Source: Verrucomicrobiota bacterium
Lineage (GTDB): Bacteria; Verrucomicrobiota; Verrucomicrobiia; Chthoniobacterales; Terrimicrobiaceae
Assembly: GCA_017305195.1 (NCBI GenBank)
Contig: JAFKMU010000036.1
Location: 175,334-239,333 of the forward strand
Reading direction: 5' to 3'
DNA length: 64,000 nucleotides
The position numbers and the translations under genes were made by a program. This document shows, piece by piece, positions 9,298 through 18,174 of the stretch (positions are counted from its first letter, which is position 1; every line of letters starts with the position of its first letter). Under the pieces are notes generated by a model. It searched no databases. It saw only the letters and a program-made list of their open reading frames with translations, and was not told the origin of the DNA.

Positions 9298-10053
9298 CTA
9301 GTCGACCGGGAAGGTGTCGAAGCGATACTCCGGGTGCCAGGACAGATCGGTTTCCGTACGAGCGACATCGGTGCGATCCTTTGCGCCTGGTCCGGCCACG
9401 AGGTAGTAGGACTCGCAGCCCGCCTGTCCGACCTCAAAGGCGGCGAGTGTCGCCCGCCCGATATCGCGCGGGTCGATGAACTGCCAGTTCACGCTCGGGC
9501 GGCGCACGCCGTATTTGTCCTCGAGATTATCCCCGAGGCAGATGTAGGCGGGACGGAGGATGACGGTCTCGAGGCCGGCGCGGGAGTGGTAATACTGCGC
9601 GGACTGCTCCTGCAGGACCTTCGTGAGCCCGTAGATGGAGTCGGGTGCGAAGGGGGTGTTGCGATCCAGGAACGTTCCTGCCGCGAGCGATTCCTGCACC
9701 ACCGAGATGCTGGAGATGAGTACCACGCGTTTGACGCCATGGCGCGCGGCGGCGTCGAAAAGCATCGCGGCGCCCTGTACATTGATGGCGAAGGGCAGTT
9801 CCGGACTGTCATAGACACCGGGTTGGCGCGGAGCCATGTGTCCGATCACGAGACCGGACACGCCCTCCATGGCGGCGTCCACCGCCTTCGCATCCGTGAC
9901 GGAGCCCTGGATGGCGGAGGGATCGGTGTCGGGTACTCGCACGTCGAAGGGAACGGCCTCGTAACGCGAGCGCAGGACATTCACCAGATGACGGCCAAGA
10001 AAACCGCAGCCCCCCGTGACGAGGACGCGGGAGCCGGAGGAGAGGGAGGGCAT
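9298..10053 (-). CDS. NAD-dependent epimerase/dehydratase (extended SDR)
   Basis: This 251-residue protein has the N-terminal nucleotide-binding motif GGCGFLG after VLVTG. It also has the SSISVV strand before the active site and the catalytic YGLTK, with the Tyr and Lys spaced as in extended short-chain dehydrogenases. ILRPAY follows as usual. It is slightly shorter than typical UDP-sugar epimerases (about 310 residues), mainly in the C-terminal substrate domain. It could be a sugar or uronate dehydrogenase rather than a nucleotide-sugar epimerase. Uronate dehydrogenases are about this size. A LacI-type operator lies 45 bases upstream, linking it to the surrounding polysaccharide regulon. The 212 bases between this gene and the LacI gene hold nothing I recognise. 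Confidence 0.82.
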   Translation of the reverse strand: MPSLSSGSRVLVTGGCGFLGRHLVNVLRSRYEAVPFDVRVPDTDPSAIQGSVTDAKAVDAAMEGVSGLVIGHMAPRQPGVYDSPELPFAINVQGAAMLFDAAARHGVKRVVLISSISVVQESLAAGTFLDRNTPFAPDSIYGLTKVLQEQSAQYYHSRAGLETVILRPAYICLGDNLEDKYGVRRPSVNWQFIDPRDIGRATLAAFEVGQAGCESYYLVAGPGAKDRTDVARTETDLSWHPEYRFDTFPVD

Positions 10054-10097
10054 GGGATTAAAATCTCACGCGAAAATCAGCCGAGTCAATTTTAAAG

Positions 10098-10113
10098 TAT
10101 CAAACATGTGATT
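10098..10113 (-). promoter_or_regulatory. LacI operator 2, upstream of the epimerase
   Basis: Read on the minus strand this is AATCACATGTTTGATA, identical over all 16 bases to operator 3 on the plus strand. It lies 45 bases upstream of the epimerase start. Confidence 0.72.
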
Positions 10114-10472
10114 AAAGGCGGAGAGGCGTTCTTGGTTGACGAGGAAAACCGGATTTCTCCGGCGGCGCCGCTGGCTGTGGCGGAATGAAAACGACGAGGT
10201 CCGCGCCGGGTGCGAACGCCTCTTCGCGAATGCGCCGGACTCCGTGATGCTCCGGCAAAAGGTTGCTGCCGCCGGGGCGCGCGGAAACCTTCCGAGGGAG
10301 CAATCCGCGAGGGCTTGCAAGGGTGTGGCCGGCTGATAATCGAAAGATGGCAATTCCCTTGCGGAGGGCGTATTCTTGGAGAGGAGAGCCGCCCGGATGA
10401 AGCCAGTGACAAGTGGGGCCCCGAGGGAACATTTTCTTGACAATGCTTACATGGTAAATACGTTCACCTTTA

Positions 10473-10488
10473 AATCACATGTTTGATA
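10473..10488 (+). promoter_or_regulatory. LacI operator 3, upstream of the cassette B gene
   Basis: AATCACATGTTTGATA, an imperfect inverted repeat, lies 25 bases upstream of the first cassette gene. It is identical to operator 2 in inverted orientation. The two sites are 375 bases apart, so repressor looping between them is conceivable. Confidence 0.72.
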
Positions 10489-10513
10489 TGGGGCTTCCGA
10501 GCCCCTTTCGTTT

Positions 10514-10993
10514 ATGACGATTTCCCCCCAGTTTCCATATTACGGACGCAAAAGCTGTCTCCGCATGGCGATCGCCCGACGGGCATTTTCCCTCGTCGAG
10601 GTGGTGCTCGCCACCGGGCTGGTGATGTTTGCGCTGCTGGTGATTTTTTCGCTCATGCCAGCGGGTCTGGCCAGCCTTCAGGAGGCGAATCGCCAGATCG
10701 TGGAGACCGAGGTTTTTGCCTCGCTCGGTGCAGAGCTTGCGTCCACTCCGTTTGCCACGCTGGACTCGTATGTGACGAAGCGGTTCCCCCTCTATTATGA
10801 TCGCGAGGGCGCGGAGCTGACGAGCTCCAGCAACGCTGTGTTCACCGTGCGATGCAATTTGAAAAATTCCGCCGACTCCGGGGCGGGTGATCTGCGCTGG
10901 GCCACGGTGTCGATCGGCTTTCATCGTGATCCCAGTGACACCACGGTCAAGGCGGACCGGCGGACTTTTCTGCTGGTTAACCGGGGATTCTAA
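10514..10993 (+). CDS. Verru_Chthon cassette protein B, GspI/PilV-like pseudopilin
   Basis: This 159-residue protein has a type IV prepilin N terminus: RRA, then FSLVEVVLATGLVMFALLVI. Cleavage is expected before Phe (Ala at -1 instead of the usual Gly) and Glu is at mature position 5. The rest is a small soluble domain. It matches the cassette B family of the four-gene Verru_Chthon set and, in gene order and type, resembles minor pseudopilin GspI. The start could be the ATG at 10565, which puts the basic leader directly at the N terminus. It is the first gene of a B-C-A unit: the stop is followed after two bases by the next ATG. It probably inserts in the inner membrane and assembles into a pseudopilus-like fibre. 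Confidence 0.82.
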   Translation: MTISPQFPYYGRKSCLRMAIARRAFSLVEVVLATGLVMFALLVIFSLMPAGLASLQEANRQIVETEVFASLGAELASTPFATLDSYVTKRFPLYYDREGAELTSSSNAVFTVRCNLKNSADSGAGDLRWATVSIGFHRDPSDTTVKADRRTFLLVNRGF

Positions 10994-10995
10994 AG

Positions 10996-12156
10996 ATGAG
11001 ACACCGGTGGTTCATGGCCCGTGCAGCGCGAGCGTTTACGTTCGTCGAGCTTTTGGTGGCGATCACGGTGCTCATGATCGTCATGCTGGTCTTGCTGCAG
11101 ATCACAGGGAAGGTGGGGGAAATCTGGCGATCGAGCAGCGGCAAGATTTCAGCATTCCAAAACGCCCGCGCGGCCTTCTCGACCTTGAATCTCCAGATCT
11201 CCCGCGCCACTCTCAACGCTTACAATGACTATGTGAACTCGTCCGGCGAAGGGCGGACGCAGGCTAATTCTGGAACGTTCATTCCCACGCGATTTGCCCG
11301 CGCCTCCGAGCTCCATTTTCTCTCCGGGCCTGCGGCGCAGATCGTCCCGGGAGCCGATGCGACCGGGAATCCCGGAGATGCCATATTTTTTCAGGCGCCG
11401 CTGGGGGAGACGGATGATACCCAGCTCGGGGGCTTGAATCGCGCGCTCAACTCGACGGGATTCTACATCCAGTATGGCGAGGCGGATACCTCGCTGCTTC
11501 CGAACTGGCTGAAATCGCTCTTCCCCTCGGACAAGCGCTTCCGGTTGGTGCAGTTTGTGCAGCCCACTCAGGAGCTCGGCATCTACACCGCGACGGCGAC
11601 TGGCTCGTATCCCGCCGGACCGACCAGCACATCGAGCTGGCTGTCGGCTTTCAAAACCCCGGTGACCGGACAGCAGCCGCGAGCCCGCGTGCTGGCCGAG
11701 GACGTGGCGCTCCTGATCATCCGGCCGCGCCTCTCCCCCGGCGATGAGGAGACTGTCGCCGGATCGCTGGGCTCCACCTACAATAACACGACGCGCGGCT
11801 CGATCCTCTCGCCCAACTATCATTATGATTCCCGCGCCTGGCAGAGCGGGTATCCCGCCGACCGGGTGCCTTCGACCGGGTCGACATTGACTCGTCCCGA
11901 GCTTATGCGCAATCAGTTGCCGCCCATCGTCGATGTGGCGATGGTCTGCGTGGACAGGAGATCCGTCGCCCGGCTGGGCAACTCCTCGTCCACTCCTCCG
12001 GCGGAGCTGCAGGTGCCGCCAACTCTGTTTACCGACAGTTCCAAACTCGAAGACGATCTCGCGGCCTACAGCCGACAGCTGTCAAATGCCAACATCCGTC
12101 ACCGGGTCTTCCGCAGCGCGGTCGAGATCCAGGGCGCCAAATGGTCCAATAACTGA
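10996..12156 (+). CDS. Verru_Chthon cassette protein C, GspJ-like pseudopilin
   Basis: This 386-residue protein has the prepilin N terminus ARA, then FTFVELLVAITVLMIVMLVL, with Glu at mature position 5, and a large soluble domain. It matches the cassette C family and resembles GspJ. It is roughly twice the usual GspJ length, with extra Gly/Ser/Thr-rich and proline-containing segments in the soluble part. It lies two bases after the B gene, and its TGA stop is one base before the ATG of the A gene, so all three are very likely co-translated. As a predicted minor pseudopilin it should need a prepilin peptidase and an assembly ATPase, neither of which is in this window. Confidence 0.82.
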   Translation: MRHRWFMARAARAFTFVELLVAITVLMIVMLVLLQITGKVGEIWRSSSGKISAFQNARAAFSTLNLQISRATLNAYNDYVNSSGEGRTQANSGTFIPTRFARASELHFLSGPAAQIVPGADATGNPGDAIFFQAPLGETDDTQLGGLNRALNSTGFYIQYGEADTSLLPNWLKSLFPSDKRFRLVQFVQPTQELGIYTATATGSYPAGPTSTSSWLSAFKTPVTGQQPRARVLAEDVALLIIRPRLSPGDEETVAGSLGSTYNNTTRGSILSPNYHYDSRAWQSGYPADRVPSTGSTLTRPELMRNQLPPIVDVAMVCVDRRSVARLGNSSSTPPAELQVPPTLFTDSSKLEDDLAAYSRQLSNANIRHRVFRSAVEIQGAKWSNN

Positions 12157-12157
12157 T

Positions 12158-15100
12158 ATGAAACATCTTCCAAGGCAGCGTGCGTTTGCGCTCGTCCTCG
12201 TCCTGATCGTCATCGTGCTGGCTGCGACCATGGCGGTGTTCTTCCTTGCGAGCGCGGGACAGGAGCGCCGGGGTGTCGACCTGTACGGCCGGGGAAGCCA
12301 GGCGAGGCACCTCTCCGGGATGGCGGTGAGCCGGGTGATGGGGCAGATCGGCGCGGCGACGAAGGAAGGCAGCGCATCCAACCCGGTGGCCTGGGCATCT
12401 CAGCCCGGGATGATCCGCACCTACGGAAACGATGGAAAGCCCAAGAGCATCTATAAGCTTTATTCGTGGGATTCCGAACTGCTCAAGGCGGGGGCGGGTT
12501 ACAATCCCTTTGCGGGGTCGGAGGTGCCTCCGGCGGGGTGGAAAAACCAGCCCCAGATGTATACCGACCTGAACCAGGCAATCAATGGCGTGTACCCGAT
12601 CGTCGACCCCGGCGCGCTCAATGTGGTCGAGGGATTCAGTATCGACTCATCCAATGCGGCGGTGGCCGGGTCCGGATCGCAAGCGCCCATGCCGGTGAAG
12701 TGGCTGTATGTCCTCGAGGATGGCCAGATGGTGGCGGGCAGCGGCGCCTCGGGCTCCACCGTGACTGTGGCGGGCGCGTCGCCGACCAACCCCATCGTGG
12801 GGCGCGTGGCGTTCTGGACGGATGACGAGACGTCCAAGGTCAATGTCAATACAGCCAGCGAGGGAGAGTTCTGGGATACGCCAAAGTCCGCGACGCGGGA
12901 TGAGATGCAGTTCGCAGCGAATCCACCGGTGCGCTACGAGTTTCAGCGTACGCCGGGTCATCCCGCCATGACCTCGCTGAGCGCGGTTTTTCCCGAGTTG
13001 ATGACGGGGACCCGATGGGGCAGCACCTCGACCTACCGGCAGGATCTGCGACGCCTGTACACGCTGACCCCCAGGGTGTCGGGCGGAGCGATCGGCGGGA
13101 GCGGAGATGGCGGATCGGAGGGCGGCACGCTTCCAGTGACATCCTATACGACGGACTACTCTCTCTCCGTGCTTCCGACGATCCCATCCAAGATCTCGCT
13201 CGATTCGGATCGCCTCTACGCGACGGTGGATGACTTCTGGTTCCAGCCGGACCGGAGCGCGCAGAGCGCCTTTACCAGTGCCTCGTCGCCGGTCAGCGTT
13301 TCCTCCTTCGAAAAGCGCCAGTTTTTCCTGACGGCCAGCAGCCGCGCTCCCGAGACCACGCTCTTCGAGACGCCGCGAGTGAGTCTCTGGCCCATCACCT
13401 GGCCGTGGCCGTCGTCATATTTTCGTCAGTTGAAAAATTTCTCGACCTTTCGAGGCCGCAACTCCGGGACCTTGCCCCCATCGGTCGATCCTGCGAGCCC
13501 GATCGACCAGAACCCCTGGATGACCGCGGAGGAGAGATTGCTGGCATTCTGCGCCACGCTCAATGCGACGTCGAACTCGCCCCTGCGCTATTATTTCCAA
13601 AGGCAGAATCCCGACAGCCCGTCTCACGACTGGGCAAACATCCAGCGCAATCAGCAGTTGGTGAATTACCTCCGGACGACATTCGACCGCGACATCCCGG
13701 GGTTCGGCGGGAATCTCGCCTCTCATTGGGGCTCGGGCGCGGCCGATACCATCGCCCTGGGAACATTTGATTTCAGCCGCTCGATGATCAACCAGGTGAC
13801 GATGGCTTCCACGGCGGCCACCACGGTGACGCCGGGTGTCAACGAGGTCGGCTATTCCTTCACGGGGCTGGCCGCTCGCGATATCTGGATCAACGGAACG
13901 CGCAGACAACTCTACGCCGAGCCCAATGCCTACACGGTGGCTCCGCTCCATGCCACGGTGAACGGATCGACCTACACCACGCAGGGCAGCTATCCCCGAC
14001 TGACCGGCGTCTCCGTGCTGTTTTATGCCACGGCACGGCGGCTGCCCGTGCCTCCCGCTCCGACACCCCCGGCGCGGGCGACGGGCGGCAATCCGGAGAA
14101 CGATTACTACAATCCCTTCAACTGGCAGTACCTTATCAATGCCGGTACGGCCTATGGCGGCTCCGGAGACTATCCCGTCGGCAGTCAGACCACGCAAATG
14201 CGAGCGGTGATGCTTTTCAACTTTGCGGGGCTGGCCAGCGGTGCCGTCCCTGCCGCACCGTTTTTCTGGATCAAAGTCAAAGGGGAGTCATTCAAGGTCA
14301 ATGGCAGTGCGATCAACCTGCCATCGGCCACCGGCAGGCAGGTGCAATGGTCGGCATGGTTGCCAAATGCGATAATGAACCCGCTCTTCTACCCCCTGTT
14401 TGACAAGGAGCGGAACACTCCGAAAGTGTTTGAGAATACGAGCTCCGCCGCGGGCTATTGGTCGCTGGTGAGTGATCCCATCACGGTTTCGCCTGACAGC
14501 CTGCAATTCACCTTCAGTGGCGAGCCGGTCACCGTTGAGATTTACGCTCCGTTTTCGGACAACCTGGAAACGGATCCGACGGGCACGGCGTCCCAGCTTG
14601 TGTCCTCCCAGGTGATTGATTTCGCGCAGTGGTCCCAGACGCTGCCCGTCCCGATCGCTCCGCGCTGGAATGTCCGGGACGAGGGCTCCTCGCCATCGAC
14701 CCTCCGCCCCGATCCCCGGGTCACCAACTTCCAGACTCCCGAGACGAGGTCGATGAGCTGGGCGTTTACGGAGATCGCGCCAAACATTACGAATCCGACC
14801 CTGCCAATCTCGCCGGAGCAGATGCGCGATACCACCGTAGCGATGAACACCCGCACGATTCCCTACGCCTACATGGGCTCGACGGGTCTGGTGTCGCCCA
14901 TTTTTGAGAACCGGGTGAAAGCTCTCTCCGGAAGAAACGCCGGGGTCTTCTTTGCCGAAAATACCTCCACGAGTCTCGATAACACCACCGTTGACGCTCC
15001 GACTCTGGAGGGCGTGCCGCTGATCACGCCCTTTGACACGGTGATTAGCATGGTTGCCGACCCGGCTGGAGCGGGAAATGGAGATCCGAGGCTGGGCTCA

Positions 15101-16435
15101 TCGGTGGCGTTCAAGCGCATTGACCAGGTGCTTTCCGGGTATCAACCGGACCTGGTTTTCCGGACCTCCCCCGCGACTCCCAAAGGACCGGCCTATCCCC
15201 GTGCGACCGCCCGCGCTCAGTGGCATCAACTCGGGACGCCGGGTGCGGCGGGTCCCATGAGCACCGGCTACCGACAGAACCAGCTCACCTGGGCGGGCTC
15301 CTCCCCGGCACTGATGGCGCAGACCGGGCGCAGTGGATTTCTTCCCGGGCAGTTGGGCGCCTCGGGCACGCCGCCCACCATTGAATCCGTCGTCGGAGGG
15401 ATCTTTACCGCCACTGGACAGGTCAATCCCAACTGGGACTGGACCATGATGCCGGGCAATCGCATGGACGGTGGCATGCTGGCCCGGCCGGACCAGGACT
15501 ACCAGACTCTCTTCCTCGATTTCTCTGACAAAGCCTTTATCGGCACTCCGTATTTCCTGCGCTACAGCGCTTACGGCTCCTCCGGGTCAAATTACTTCTC
15601 TCCCAACAGGCAGGTGCCTTCGCCTGTCATCCTGGGGACGCTGCCGTCCTCGCTGACCACGGGATGGCAGACGCTGGCCTTTTCTCCCAATCCGGCCGCA
15701 GGCAGCGGCCACCCGGGCTTGAGCAGCCCGCCGGATCATTTGCTTCTCGATCTGTTCTGGATGCCGGTTGCGGAGCCTTACCCCATCAGCGATCAGTTTT
15801 CCACGGCTGGCAAGGTGAACCTCAACTATCAGATCGCTCCGTTCAGCTACATCGTGCGCAAGACGGCGCTCCATGCGCTGCTAAAGTCCACCTGGCTGCC
15901 TGCTCTGCCGGAGTCGGCGGCTACCGATTACAAGAGCCACACCAATATCCGCGGGGCGGTGACCAAGTCACGATACCCGCTCAATATCAGCGAGACCTTG
16001 AAGGACTTCGACACGAAGTTTTCCTCGGGTGACGTCTTCCGCTCGGCATCCCAGCTCTGCGAGATGTACCTGGTGCCGGAGGGGGAGACGCTGGCATCCA
16101 CCAAGACGAATTTTTGGAACAGCAAACGCTTCACCGCCGATAACCTCCGCGAGCAGCCGTACGACCACCTGTACTCCCGGGTCACGACGAAATCGAATAC
16201 CTTCACCGTCCACTGGCGCGTGCAATCCCTGCGGAAGTCGCCGGCGTCCGCCGCCACGGTGTGGGATGAATCCAAGGATCATGTGGCGGCGGAGCTGCGA
16301 GGGTCGACGCTCATCGAGCGCTACATCGATCCTAATGCGACAAACATCCCGGACTACGCCACCTCGGCCTCGGCGCAGCCCCTGGGGAACTTCTATCGCT
16401 GGCGCGTCGTTTCCGAGACCTTCTTCCAACCGTGA
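12158..16435 (+). CDS. Verru_Chthon cassette protein A, giant GspK-like protein
   Basis: This 1425-residue protein starts at the ATG one base after the C gene. The N terminus, RQRAFALVLVLIVIVLAATM, is a single membrane helix shaped like a prepilin but with Leu instead of Glu at mature position 5. That is the exception known for the pseudopilus tip subunit GspK. About 215 residues in, DETSKVNVNTAS resembles the KxNxNTA segment of GspK-type proteins. The remainder is a huge Ser/Thr/Pro/Gly-rich, aromatic-rich exported domain without a recognised enzymatic motif, several times larger than GspK (about 320 residues). It matches the cassette A family. It may display a binding surface at the tip of a fibre or in the periplasm. 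Homology to GspK is my inference. Confidence 0.82.
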   Translation: MKHLPRQRAFALVLVLIVIVLAATMAVFFLASAGQERRGVDLYGRGSQARHLSGMAVSRVMGQIGAATKEGSASNPVAWASQPGMIRTYGNDGKPKSIYKLYSWDSELLKAGAGYNPFAGSEVPPAGWKNQPQMYTDLNQAINGVYPIVDPGALNVVEGFSIDSSNAAVAGSGSQAPMPVKWLYVLEDGQMVAGSGASGSTVTVAGASPTNPIVGRVAFWTDDETSKVNVNTASEGEFWDTPKSATRDEMQFAANPPVRYEFQRTPGHPAMTSLSAVFPELMTGTRWGSTSTYRQDLRRLYTLTPRVSGGAIGGSGDGGSEGGTLPVTSYTTDYSLSVLPTIPSKISLDSDRLYATVDDFWFQPDRSAQSAFTSASSPVSVSSFEKRQFFLTASSRAPETTLFETPRVSLWPITWPWPSSYFRQLKNFSTFRGRNSGTLPPSVDPASPIDQNPWMTAEERLLAFCATLNATSNSPLRYYFQRQNPDSPSHDWANIQRNQQLVNYLRTTFDRDIPGFGGNLASHWGSGAADTIALGTFDFSRSMINQVTMASTAATTVTPGVNEVGYSFTGLAARDIWINGTRRQLYAEPNAYTVAPLHATVNGSTYTTQGSYPRLTGVSVLFYATARRLPVPPAPTPPARATGGNPENDYYNPFNWQYLINAGTAYGGSGDYPVGSQTTQMRAVMLFNFAGLASGAVPAAPFFWIKVKGESFKVNGSAINLPSATGRQVQWSAWLPNAIMNPLFYPLFDKERNTPKVFENTSSAAGYWSLVSDPITVSPDSLQFTFSGEPVTVEIYAPFSDNLETDPTGTASQLVSSQVIDFAQWSQTLPVPIAPRWNVRDEGSSPSTLRPDPRVTNFQTPETRSMSWAFTEIAPNITNPTLPISPEQMRDTTVAMNTRTIPYAYMGSTGLVSPIFENRVKALSGRNAGVFFAENTSTSLDNTTVDAPTLEGVPLITPFDTVISMVADPAGAGNGDPRLGSSVAFKRIDQVLSGYQPDLVFRTSPATPKGPAYPRATARAQWHQLGTPGAAGPMSTGYRQNQLTWAGSSPALMAQTGRSGFLPGQLGASGTPPTIESVVGGIFTATGQVNPNWDWTMMPGNRMDGGMLARPDQDYQTLFLDFSDKAFIGTPYFLRYSAYGSSGSNYFSPNRQVPSPVILGTLPSSLTTGWQTLAFSPNPAAGSGHPGLSSPPDHLLLDLFWMPVAEPYPISDQFSTAGKVNLNYQIAPFSYIVRKTALHALLKSTWLPALPESAATDYKSHTNIRGAVTKSRYPLNISETLKDFDTKFSSGDVFRSASQLCEMYLVPEGETLASTKTNFWNSKRFTADNLREQPYDHLYSRVTTKSNTFTVHWRVQSLRKSPASAATVWDESKDHVAAELRGSTLIERYIDPNATNIPDYATSASAQPLGNFYRWRVVSETFFQP

Positions 16436-16471
16436 AAATGCCCGTTTTTCCTCTCACGGCAGGAATTTTCC

Positions 16472-16500
16472 TTGCATAATCACACGATTGATTATCTATT
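16472..16500 (+). promoter_or_regulatory. LacI operator 4 inside a promoter for the cassette D operon
   Basis: AATCACACGATTGATT (16478-16493) fills the 17-base spacer between TTGCAT (16472-16477) and TCTATT (16495-16500), a plausible -35/-10 pair. The geometry predicts direct repression by occlusion. The 16-mer is identical to operator 6. The cassette D start is 22 bases beyond the -10. Confidence 0.7.
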
Positions 16501-16522
16501 GCACTCAAGCAATTGTTGAGCG

Positions 16523-17200
16523 ATGCTTTCTTCCCCCCACATGGAACACTCACCTTTCATATCGTCGGCTTTCCGACGGAGCGCAGCAGGCTTCACCCTG
16601 ATCGAACTGCTGTCGGTGATGGCGATCATTTCGATCCTTGCGGTCACGACGCTGCCTGCGATCCGCGGCACGCTTGATGGCGTGACGATCAGCGGCGCTG
16701 CTGGCGTGGTCGAGTCGGAGCTTTCTTTTGCCCGGCAGGTCGCCATGAGCCGGAATCTACCTGTCGAGGTGCGCTTTTATAAGCACGATGACGGCAATGG
16801 CCTGGCCTGGCGTGCCGTGGCCTCGGTGATTCCGGCCTCTGTGAGCGGTGCAACCAGCGACGAGTGGCTGAGCCGAGGCAAGGTCCTCCCGGGAAATGTC
16901 ATCGCTGACGATGCCCAGGAGTATTCCACCCTGATTTCCCTGGCTGGCTCGGCGTCGTCGACGAACGCAGGCCCCTGGACGGCGACAGAGTCCGCATCCG
17001 CTCCCGGCATCCTGCGCGGCAAGTCCTACGTGGGTTTTCGGTTCCGCCCGGACGGCTCGATCAATCTGCCCAATGGCCAGCCATGGTGTCTGACGCTGCG
17101 CAGTTCCACCAGCCGCCAGTCCGGATCTGCTCCGGCTGACAACTATGTATCCATCGTCCTCGATTCTCTGACCGGGCGCACGATGTCCTATCAACCCTGA
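16523..17200 (+). CDS. Verru_Chthon cassette protein D, GspH-like pseudopilin
   Basis: This 225-residue protein (219 if the ATG at 16541 is used) has a canonical prepilin N terminus: SAAG, then FTLIELLSVMAIISILAVTT. Gly is at -1 and Glu at mature position 5. The GspH-like pattern VVESELSFARQVAMSRNLPVEV follows the helix. The soluble domain ends with NYVSIVLDSLTGRTMSY, close to the final strand of GspH/FimT proteins. It matches the cassette D family. It is separated from the B-C-A unit by 87 bases containing its own LacI-controlled promoter. It leads an operon with the beta-helix and deacetylase genes, at gaps of 30 and 26 bases. Confidence 0.84.
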   Translation: MLSSPHMEHSPFISSAFRRSAAGFTLIELLSVMAIISILAVTTLPAIRGTLDGVTISGAAGVVESELSFARQVAMSRNLPVEVRFYKHDDGNGLAWRAVASVIPASVSGATSDEWLSRGKVLPGNVIADDAQEYSTLISLAGSASSTNAGPWTATESASAPGILRGKSYVGFRFRPDGSINLPNGQPWCLTLRSSTSRQSGSAPADNYVSIVLDSLTGRTMSYQP

Positions 17201-17230
17201 AGCGGTGGAGGGCTTGCCCTCGCAAATTTC

Positions 17231-18148
17231 ATGAAAAAAGCGTTAGTGATCTGCTGCGGAGCCATGCTCGCGCTTGGCAGCCCGATGAGCCGGGCGCAGG
17301 AAGGCGCATCGGTCAAACATGGCGGCGATCTCGTGCGCGGAGTGAACTGCGGATTGCCGGCGGATGCGGTGCTGGAGAAGGCGACGGAGACCGTTTTTAA
17401 AGAGCCGGTTGTCGTGACCGGAAAGCTGCTGGGACCAGTCAGGACCACGCACAGCGAAGGCGTCGTGAAGTTTGTGAAGTGCCGTTTTGTCAATACGGGC
17501 TACGTGCCGCTCTCCGAGGGGGACAAGGCCACGCCGGGGACGGCCCATTTTACCGTGCAGAGGGTGGGAAAGGGGTCGGTCGAGCTGGAGGATTGTGAAG
17601 TGCTGGGGGGCAAGAGCGTGTCGATCATGGGAGTCGACAAGATCACGCGGACCTATGTGACCGGAGGCAACGACCTGTTCCGCCCGCCCGAGGGGGAATC
17701 GTACTACACGGAGGTGCTGGGGGAGGGGCTCATCATGGACAGCCCGGCCTCGCATAGCGACATCCTGCAGGTCACTTTTGGCAAGGATCGCACGCCGGAT
17801 AATCCAGCGGTCGCCACCATCCATCTGCTTCGCTGCAAGTTTGACGCCCGGAGCCGCACGGGTGCGGACGGCAGGTCTCTGGATGCTGTGAATGGAGCGA
17901 TCCAGCTCGGGAGCTTTGGACCCAACACGGGAGTGACGGGCGAGATCACGGGCTGCTATTTCGACGGCGGCGCGTTTTCGCTGGCCGGGGGCGATCACGG
18001 TGATGCCGGGAAGCCGGTTGTCCTGAGGGGGAATAAATTCGGGCGGCTTTCCAAGTACGGCCCCATCAATCCCCGCTGGCGGGAAAATCAGGATATTGAC
18101 GATTCCAATGTCTGGGCCGACACCGGCGAGCCGCTCAAGGCCAGGTAG
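17231..18148 (+). CDS. Exported right-handed beta-helix-like protein
   Basis: This 305-residue protein begins with a signal peptide (MKKALVICCGAMLALGSPMSRAQ). The mature part is a succession of short beta strands with repeating polar turns (VVKFVKCRFVNTG, SVELEDCEVLGG, IHLLRCKFDAR, GEITGCYFDGG), the texture of a parallel beta-helix such as a pectate-lyase or carbohydrate-binding fold. I see no specific catalytic triad. It lies between the pseudopilin D gene and the deacetylase gene in one operon, so it probably binds or cleaves the same polysaccharide outside the cytoplasm. The fold is inferred from repeat texture, not from a named family. Confidence 0.72.
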   Translation: MKKALVICCGAMLALGSPMSRAQEGASVKHGGDLVRGVNCGLPADAVLEKATETVFKEPVVVTGKLLGPVRTTHSEGVVKFVKCRFVNTGYVPLSEGDKATPGTAHFTVQRVGKGSVELEDCEVLGGKSVSIMGVDKITRTYVTGGNDLFRPPEGESYYTEVLGEGLIMDSPASHSDILQVTFGKDRTPDNPAVATIHLLRCKFDARSRTGADGRSLDAVNGAIQLGSFGPNTGVTGEITGCYFDGGAFSLAGGDHGDAGKPVVLRGNKFGRLSKYGPINPRWRENQDIDDSNVWADTGEPLKAR

Positions 18149-18174
18149 GTGGTTTTTCCCGCGCTTCTGTTTTC

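Larger units (their letters stand above)
10054..10513. other. Divergent intergenic region between epimerase and cassette genes
   Basis: These 460 bases carry no convincing gene; the short open frames within it have no family features and are Arg/Pro/Ser-rich. The region holds LacI-type operators at both ends (10098-10113 and 10473-10488). A TTGACA hexamer sits at 10437-10442, without a well-placed -10. The unusual length leaves room for a small RNA or a long leader, which I cannot demonstrate. Confidence 0.6.
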
